Shown here: positions 59,001 through 64,000 of the stretch, in pieces
How positions within the stretch are numbered: position 1 is the stretch's first letter
How the letters are laid out: the number at the start of each line of letters is the position of its first letter
Origin: Paramyrothecium sp. XJ0827
Taxonomy: Eukaryota; Ascomycota; Sordariomycetes; Hypocreales; Stachybotryaceae
Length of the DNA: 64,000 nt
Reading direction: 5' to 3'
Assembly (NCBI GenBank): GCA_020881915.1
Contig: JAJFPB010000013.1
Span: forward strand, 806,001-870,000
Position numbers and translations under genes: made by a program
Notes under the pieces: generated by a model
Told to the model about the DNA's origin: nothing
Seen by the model: the letters and a program-made list of their open reading frames with translations, nothing else
Databases searched by the model: none

Positions 59001-60585
59001 CAAGCACTGTGGCTGATCAGGTATTGGATGATGTCCTTGTCGGCCAGTGTGACACAGATGACCCTGTCCACCGCCGGCTTCTAGAACCAATTAGCCAAGC
59101 GGGCCGCATGGTGGTGGACTCGAATCATGCAACGAGTTTTGTAGAATTAGGGCATGCTGCTGCACTATACTTCACCCTCAGTCACCTCTAGGTGATGGCT
59201 CTCCAACTGTATGCAAATTCTTGGATCGCCATGCCGCCGATCCTAATCCTACCTGTCAACACTTTCTACACACCGGTAGATCCGGAGGAACAGGCAAATC
59301 TCGAGTTGTTGATGCTTTGAAACGGGTGTTCTCGACAGGAGGTCAATCACATCTTCTCCATATCACCGGTACGTCGGGGAGCGCGGCCGCCCAGATCTGC
59401 GGCACGACCATACACTCTGCTTTTGGGTTAGACACCCACCGTTCCACTCAGACGAAACTTCCTGTTTTCTCCGAGGCTAAGAAGTCGACATGGAAGCAGA
59501 AATTGGTTCTTATAACCGATGAAGTTAGTATGCTTGGAGAAGCTACTTTGTACGAGGTCAGTCGTAACCTTCAGTCACTTCGAGACTGTGTTGATAAGCC
59601 ATTTGGAGGATTACGGTGGTGCTATTAATGGGTGATTTCTACCAATTCGCTCCTGTCAGAGAAACGAGTCTTTTGATCAAGACGATGCTGGATCCGTCCA
59701 CGAGCTCATTGGGATAAGCAGCCATTTCCCACTATCGCGGCTACAATTTGTGGCAGATGTTTAAGAATGTCGTCCTTCTCGAGGAGCAGGTTCGTGCGCG
59801 TGGCGATCCTCACTTAGGCACATTGCTTGACAGGGCGCGGCTGGGACTCAGACACATCAAGATCTTCTCATGTTCAACCCCAAGCTCGTCGCTCGTGACC
59901 AGACTACGCCAAGCGCGGGCCTGCGTGCCATAACACCACTAAACAGGAACCGCTGGAACCTCAACATGGAGGCCGTCGTTGAATGGGCTCGTTGTCACAA
60001 GAAACACATTTCCAGCTTCGTCTCTGTGCACACCTGGCGAAGCGGTGCTCTGTCGAAAGATCTGATCGCAAAGACTATCGAACTTGTTGATTACTCGTTC
60101 TGCAAAATTCACGGCATTTTCTTCTTCGCCCAGGGCATGCCGGTGGTTGTCAACCAAAACATATACACAGGATTAAAGGTTGTCAACGGTGCCGAATTCA
60201 TCACTTACGATTTCATATTGGATCCAAATTACCCTGAGTTCCACCTCGCCGATGATGCGACCATCCATTTCGGGCCACCGCTCGGCATGCTTTTGCAATC
60301 CAAGGACACCAGGGGCCTGTCCATCCCTACCCTACCGCCCGGCACGGTGCTCATCCGCCCATTATCGCAGACCCTTGATCCATCGAACCGAATTCCAAGT
60401 TTTTGCCCGGAAAATGCACCCGCCGCGGTTTGCCCGTAGTACCTGCCTTCGCGCTCGCGGACTATCAGGCCCAGGGCAAGACCTTTCCCGAAGTTCTTCT
60501 CGAGCTTCGAGCTTCGAGGAAATCGTGTCATCAATGGGGAACCAACCAAGTGCGAATTCACCAGCCTCTATGTGCAGCTGTCTGA
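56094..60585 (+). pseudogene. Helitron copy 3, heavily decayed RepHel
   Basis: Homologous to copies 1 and 2 in the same orientation. Recognisable parts: the Cys-rich region (CIFCFKKQPPPALTKC, 56235 on), a deleted DUF6570-like core, the PSVAERVQTDQ block (56385), Rep motifs (56970-58560) and helicase motifs (59275-60580). Many stops and indels are present. The first HUH His is Tyr (SLYLHELLW, 57543-57545). The Walker A is GRSGGTGKS. TAG replaces the Trp codon at about 58815, and there is another TAG near 59188. A 12-bp in-frame duplication lies in the Tyr motif (about 58070-58095). About 190 bp is missing near 58590 before the intron acceptor and another 190 bp near 58950. The helicase is cut off just before motif VI at 60585. 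It is inactive. Confidence 0.9.
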
Positions 60586-61803
60586 ACAAGGCACCGCAGG
60601 CTTCGCAAGGGCGCGACGATCCGTACAGGCGGGGCTTGCTTTCGCTAAACACCCCCATCATCATCGCTCTCGCTGGCGCTGGCGCTGGGTTGGCCCAGTT
60701 CTTCATCGGACCGAGCATCAGAAGAACCGGGCTGCAAAGAGATGGTATTCACCATCTCCGCATCGCCGTCTTCTTCAGTTTCGATGTTAGAGATCGGTTG
60801 GCCTCTGCGGCGTAGTCGTGGGTGCCGAATTTCCCCGCTTTCCAGCAGGTCAGAATTCTAGCTCGACGGCAGCAGCAGTAGGTCGTCCCCGTCATCGTCC
60901 ACAATGGCCACCTGTGACGTCTTTGTTAGCATTATGTAGAACTTGAAGAGAAGGCCGGGACTGCCGCAGCAACGCGCCTGCGGACTTGGGGGCGGCCAGC
61001 ATCACTGAGCACTACTCATCGCTGATCATGGAACCCGCGTGAACGGCGACCTCTAACCATGCTGGTCCGCACTCCCTTGAGTCCATTCGACCTCGACGAA
61101 GCGATGGCGCCCTTCACCTCCCCAACGCGCAATCGAGAAGACGTACTCCCAGTACATCGTCGCAATCATCACGCCCGGTTCCGACGTTCGCTCATACCTT
61201 CGCGCGTCTGCTCACATCCTCGCTTAACGAAATAGTTTTTGGCCGCATACCAGAAGGCCAGTTCGTGTATGTGGTGCAAGGAGGGCTGACCAGGCGTGCT
61301 CGATTTGAGATTTTAGATCCGGGGCTGTTTGTCCTCGAGGACGGCTCGAGGAGCCGGGGCCTTCCTCGAACCCACAGGCGTCTGCGGGGCGATAGTCCAA
61401 GGGATGGGGTCATTCTGATCTCACAAACGCGTAAGAAAGACGTTCTTTCGGGGTCGGTTGATACTTACCATCCAGATGAAGCCGGGGAGACGCGATCGTC
61501 AGAGGGCAACGTCACATCCCTCGCCCCCAGCAGCTGCGATTTTGCCGCCAACAATGCGGTGACCGACCTGTGCCGGCCCGGCGCAGCTGCATAAAGGGCC
61601 CTTCACCACGTGCCCAACCTCACCACACGACCCTTCGAGGCCACACATAACATGACCTCACATTCTCGTCAATTCTGCCTTTGTGAAAATCAGGGTTCGA
61701 GAGCACGAGTTTCACACCACCTACGCGCCAAGCGGTTTCCACAATCTCCCTTGACCCCCCGTTTCACTTGGCACGTCTATTTGCATCCGAGCTGTTAGGG
61801 AAG
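60586..61803. other. Stretch without a recognised gene
   Basis: It starts where similarity to the Helitron helicase stops. A GGCGCT-type short repeat lies near 60675-60700. The plus-strand frame 61265-61594 has no known motif. Confidence 0.45.
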
Positions 61804-63101
61804 ATGTCGCAAACCGCAGAAAGCCTCTTCGCAGCCCTCCTCCTGCTCGACGCGCGGCACCTCTCTGCTGCAGACCTGAGAGATATCCTCGTAAATCACT
61901 GGCCCACGCCGGATGAAGACATACACCAATACACCGGCACAACAGCAGGGGCTACTACGTTCGCGAATGCGACCTCCGACGAGCGCATGTATATGTATGA
62001 TGAGCTTCGGGGTAGAGTCCTGGTTGGTCTTGAGCACGCAGAGTTCGAAGCAGAATATTCCAGCAGCGAACGACTACCAACCCATGGGTTCGGGATTCTA
62101 GAAATGCGGGTCAAGTCATTCGAAGACGAAGCTGGCTCTAAAGCCGAAGGGTACATGGCTTCCGCGACGTTCCGGGAACTCGTTGACGAGGCCATCCATG
62201 AGACATGCTCGTCGGTTTCCCTTATCGGCCGCGATGGTCCATACGAGCCAGGCTCATCGGCTGTGCGAATCAGACACACCCTTCCAGGCAGCATATTGGG
62301 CGACGTGACTCCAGACCGCGGGATTTTGGATACCCTTGGCGAAGCTGCGATGGTCGCGGATCCAACAGGAAACTAGAAGCGTCCTGGCGATCTGCACACA
62401 GGGAGGGCTTGGGAACGCATTCTCTCCCACAGCGTGTTGGGCTGGAGCATTCAAGGAAGGCGCCACCTCTGCGTCGTTGTCGAGGCCCACCTCAAGCAGG
62501 AATTGCAAGCTTCGCTGAGGAGGCATTTGGGATGGTTCAAGGCCAGACGCGTCTATCTTTTGGCAGAAGAATGGATCGAGAGCCTTGCCCGGGACGCCGC
62601 AACTGCCGCCGCCAGGGCCCTTGATTACACCATAATGACGAAGCTGAATTGGCTCACTGATCTCGAACGCAATCCGGCAGCGATCTCTGCTCGACGCGTG
62701 GCGTTCGCATGGATTGAGGGAAACTACAATGCCGCCAATGGGAACCCCTCTCCTCAACGAGACGAAACCGCGGCCCAGATGCGTCTCCTGGCTCGAATTT
62801 TCGCTGCCGCCCAGGAAGCCACTGACCGGATTTCACACTTTTCTTCGATGCCCCTTCCTTAAGAGAATTTACAGAGAACGTCTCTGATCAGCTCTTAAGA
62901 GGCCCGGCTGGCATACAGTCCAATTCATTGGAGAGACTTCGAGATCTCTCGACGCCTCGGCTTCCGCGGACAAACCTACGTGCACAGCCTCTATGTGATG
63001 AGGTCCAAAAACTCGAAGCACTTAGTTTCCTCCTACTGGCACTTAAAGTAGCAGAGAGCGACCACTATCCACTCCATTCTTTACACTCCATTGTGTACTG
63101 A
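61804..63101 (+). pseudogene. Broken gene, family unknown, about 430 codons
   Basis: From ATG 61804 (MSQTAESLFAALLLLDARHL) a frame runs 190 codons to a single TAG at 62374-62376 and then continues in the same frame, protein-like, to 62862 (VLGWSIQGRRHLCVVVEAHL, then RRVYLLAEEWIESLARDAA). Near 62840-62850 (run CACTTTTCTTC) a different frame takes over and reads FFDAPSLREFTENVSDQLL to a TGA at 63099-63101. No intron fits the TAG in phase. So one nonsense change and one indel separate three co-linear coding segments, which points to a young pseudogene. I know no family for it. It is Ala/Leu-rich and helical, with a hydrophobic stretch near the C terminus (EALSFLLLALKVAE). Confidence 0.5.
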
Positions 63102-63406
63102 GATATGACGCCAGCAGATGTCCGGGCGCCCATGGGTTCACAAGCAATCACCGTTTTGTTCAGGCAGGCTCTTGGTACTACCATATCACTTGTCGGATGA
63201 GTCTCAGATAGGGCAAGGGGTCTACGGAACGGAAGGTTGCATTTAGATGGCGTTGTATGAGTTGAATTCAGTTGTAAATGTACATTTTTGAGACGAATGT
63301 GCGATAGCCGAAAGAAGATGAGATGTGATCTTGCTCCCTAACGTTAAGCAGTAGAATCAAACCACTAGAATAGCTTCCTGTCCTATCCCATCACATCAGC
63401 GAATGC
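63102..63406. other. Short intergenic stretch
   Basis: Nothing recognisable. Confidence 0.5.
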
Positions 63407-63469
63407 AAAGGGCACCGGGATCGAACCAGAGCATAGGTGACTCGGTAAAAGAGCTGCCGTTCACCCTTT
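63407..63469 (-). other. tRNA-like sequence (degenerate)
   Basis: On the minus strand AAAGGGT (63469-63463) can pair with GCCCTTT (63413-63407) as a 7-bp acceptor-like stem. A B-box-like GGTTCGATCCC sits before the 3' strand, and GCTC TTTTACC GAGT can form an anticodon-like hairpin. Only 63 nt separate the ends, about 10 fewer than a normal tRNA, and no A box is visible. It could be a tRNA relic or a SINE head rather than a working tRNA. Confidence 0.3.
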
Positions 63470-64000
63470 CATGTTCCCCGGCTCGGGTCTAACACAGGCC
63501 ACTGAGGTAGGTGGAGGTTGCAAGCGGAGCTTGAGCATATTGTCCCTGTTGAAAAGTATCCTCTCCCTCGAAGGCCCTGGCATGAAGCACGAACCCCGAC
63601 ATCACCCCTACGGTAAACGGGCTTATGGTACCACAGGCTCCCTGCTCCGTCTCCGTACAGTCGCAAGAGATGCGAAATCTCCTGGCAGACCCAGCCTAGT
63701 GGACCAGCTGTCGATGGGTCCCTTCTCACTTTCTGATTATTCTTTGGCAGGCGGGGCGTCGCCTAGGACTGATGTTTCTTGGGCATGCACAAATAATAAC
63801 CGGCCGATGGGTGTTGAATGTACTCTTGCGACAGATTTCGCACGACGTTGACGAGGTAGTCGTCTCTAGCATCAGCTGTATTTTGGAAGATGCCTGGCAG
63901 ATCATAAACTGACAGGTCCGGCAGTTTAGGACACTGGATTTCAAGAGCAACGATGTTCGGTGAAAACTTTGCTGTGTTCGCGTCGGCAGCAACGCTAGCT
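63470..64000 (-). pseudogene. Dynamin-family GTPase relic, cut by window edge
   Basis: From the window edge the minus-strand frame 63999-63763 reads KFSPNIVALEIQCPKLPD, VYDLPGIFQN and DDYLVNVVRNLSQEYIQHP. This matches the dynamin GTPase domain around the G3 motif (DLPG). Family members normally continue with a hydrophobic strand and CPMN-like phrase. Here that phrase, VIICACPRN, lies in the next frame (63840-63726), so a frameshift has occurred. Further down, minus-strand frames near 63640-63500 contain WYHKP, which could be the remains of the TKPD (G4) motif, but this is weak. Dynamins of this kind in fungi are Mx-like GTPases, often multi-copy. The 5' part lies outside the window. Confidence 0.75.

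Noticed and set aside
62350..62398. Intron that would remove the TAG at 62374
   Set aside because: The only GT-AG choice here (49 nt, donor GTCGCG) does not preserve the frame and lacks a branch site.

Overview
The window looks like nuclear DNA of a filamentous ascomycete, probably a Sordariomycete-type fungus; the placement is inference. The evidence is: genes split by short introns (about 52-86 nt, one proposed at 136 nt) with GTRNGT-like donors and CTRAY-like branch points; a fungal Est1-type protein; an HMT1-type ABC half transporter; and fungal Helitron and piggyBac elements. Base composition is near 50% GC with no AT-rich blocks. Gene density is very low and mobile elements and gene relics dominate, so this is a repeat-rich or accessory compartment.

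Layout. 1-16.6 kb: mostly non-coding, with one unrecognised two-exon gene (5.6-6.9 kb, minus), a degenerate repeat array (10.4-11.0 kb) and a decayed amidase gene (12.3-12.9 kb, minus). 16.6-17.5 kb: an intact two-exon GNAT acetyltransferase gene. 17.5-23.7 kb: relics, including a 0.4 kb Helitron fragment. 23.8-26.4 kb: an intact four-exon ABC half transporter (minus). 27.0-28.0 kb: an unrecognised Pro-rich gene (minus). 28.5-33.5 kb: a long Est1-type gene with large acidic insertions.

37.5-60.6 kb: three Helitron-derived Rep-helicase genes lie head to tail on the plus strand, about 8-10 kb apart. Copies 1 and 2 are nearly complete: an N-terminal repeat domain, a Cys-rich/DUF6570-like region, an HUH Rep domain, a conserved short intron and a Pif1-like helicase. 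Each is broken by different one-base deletions. Copy 3 is heavily decayed and has lost one HUH histidine. A broken piggyBac-like element with 36-bp perfect inverted repeats sits in the 3' region of copy 1. The last 3 kb holds a broken unrecognised gene, a tRNA-like sequence and a dynamin-family GTPase relic cut by the window edge.

Working together: the three recognisable host genes (GNAT, ABC transporter, Est1-type) are neighbours but nothing in the sequence ties them into one pathway. The coherent system here is the Helitron family, with mobilisation gene, boundary blocks, a nested DNA transposon and an offshoot fragment 36 kb away. Exon boundaries are read by eye from splice signals and frame continuity. 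Family calls rest on recognised motifs, without database search.
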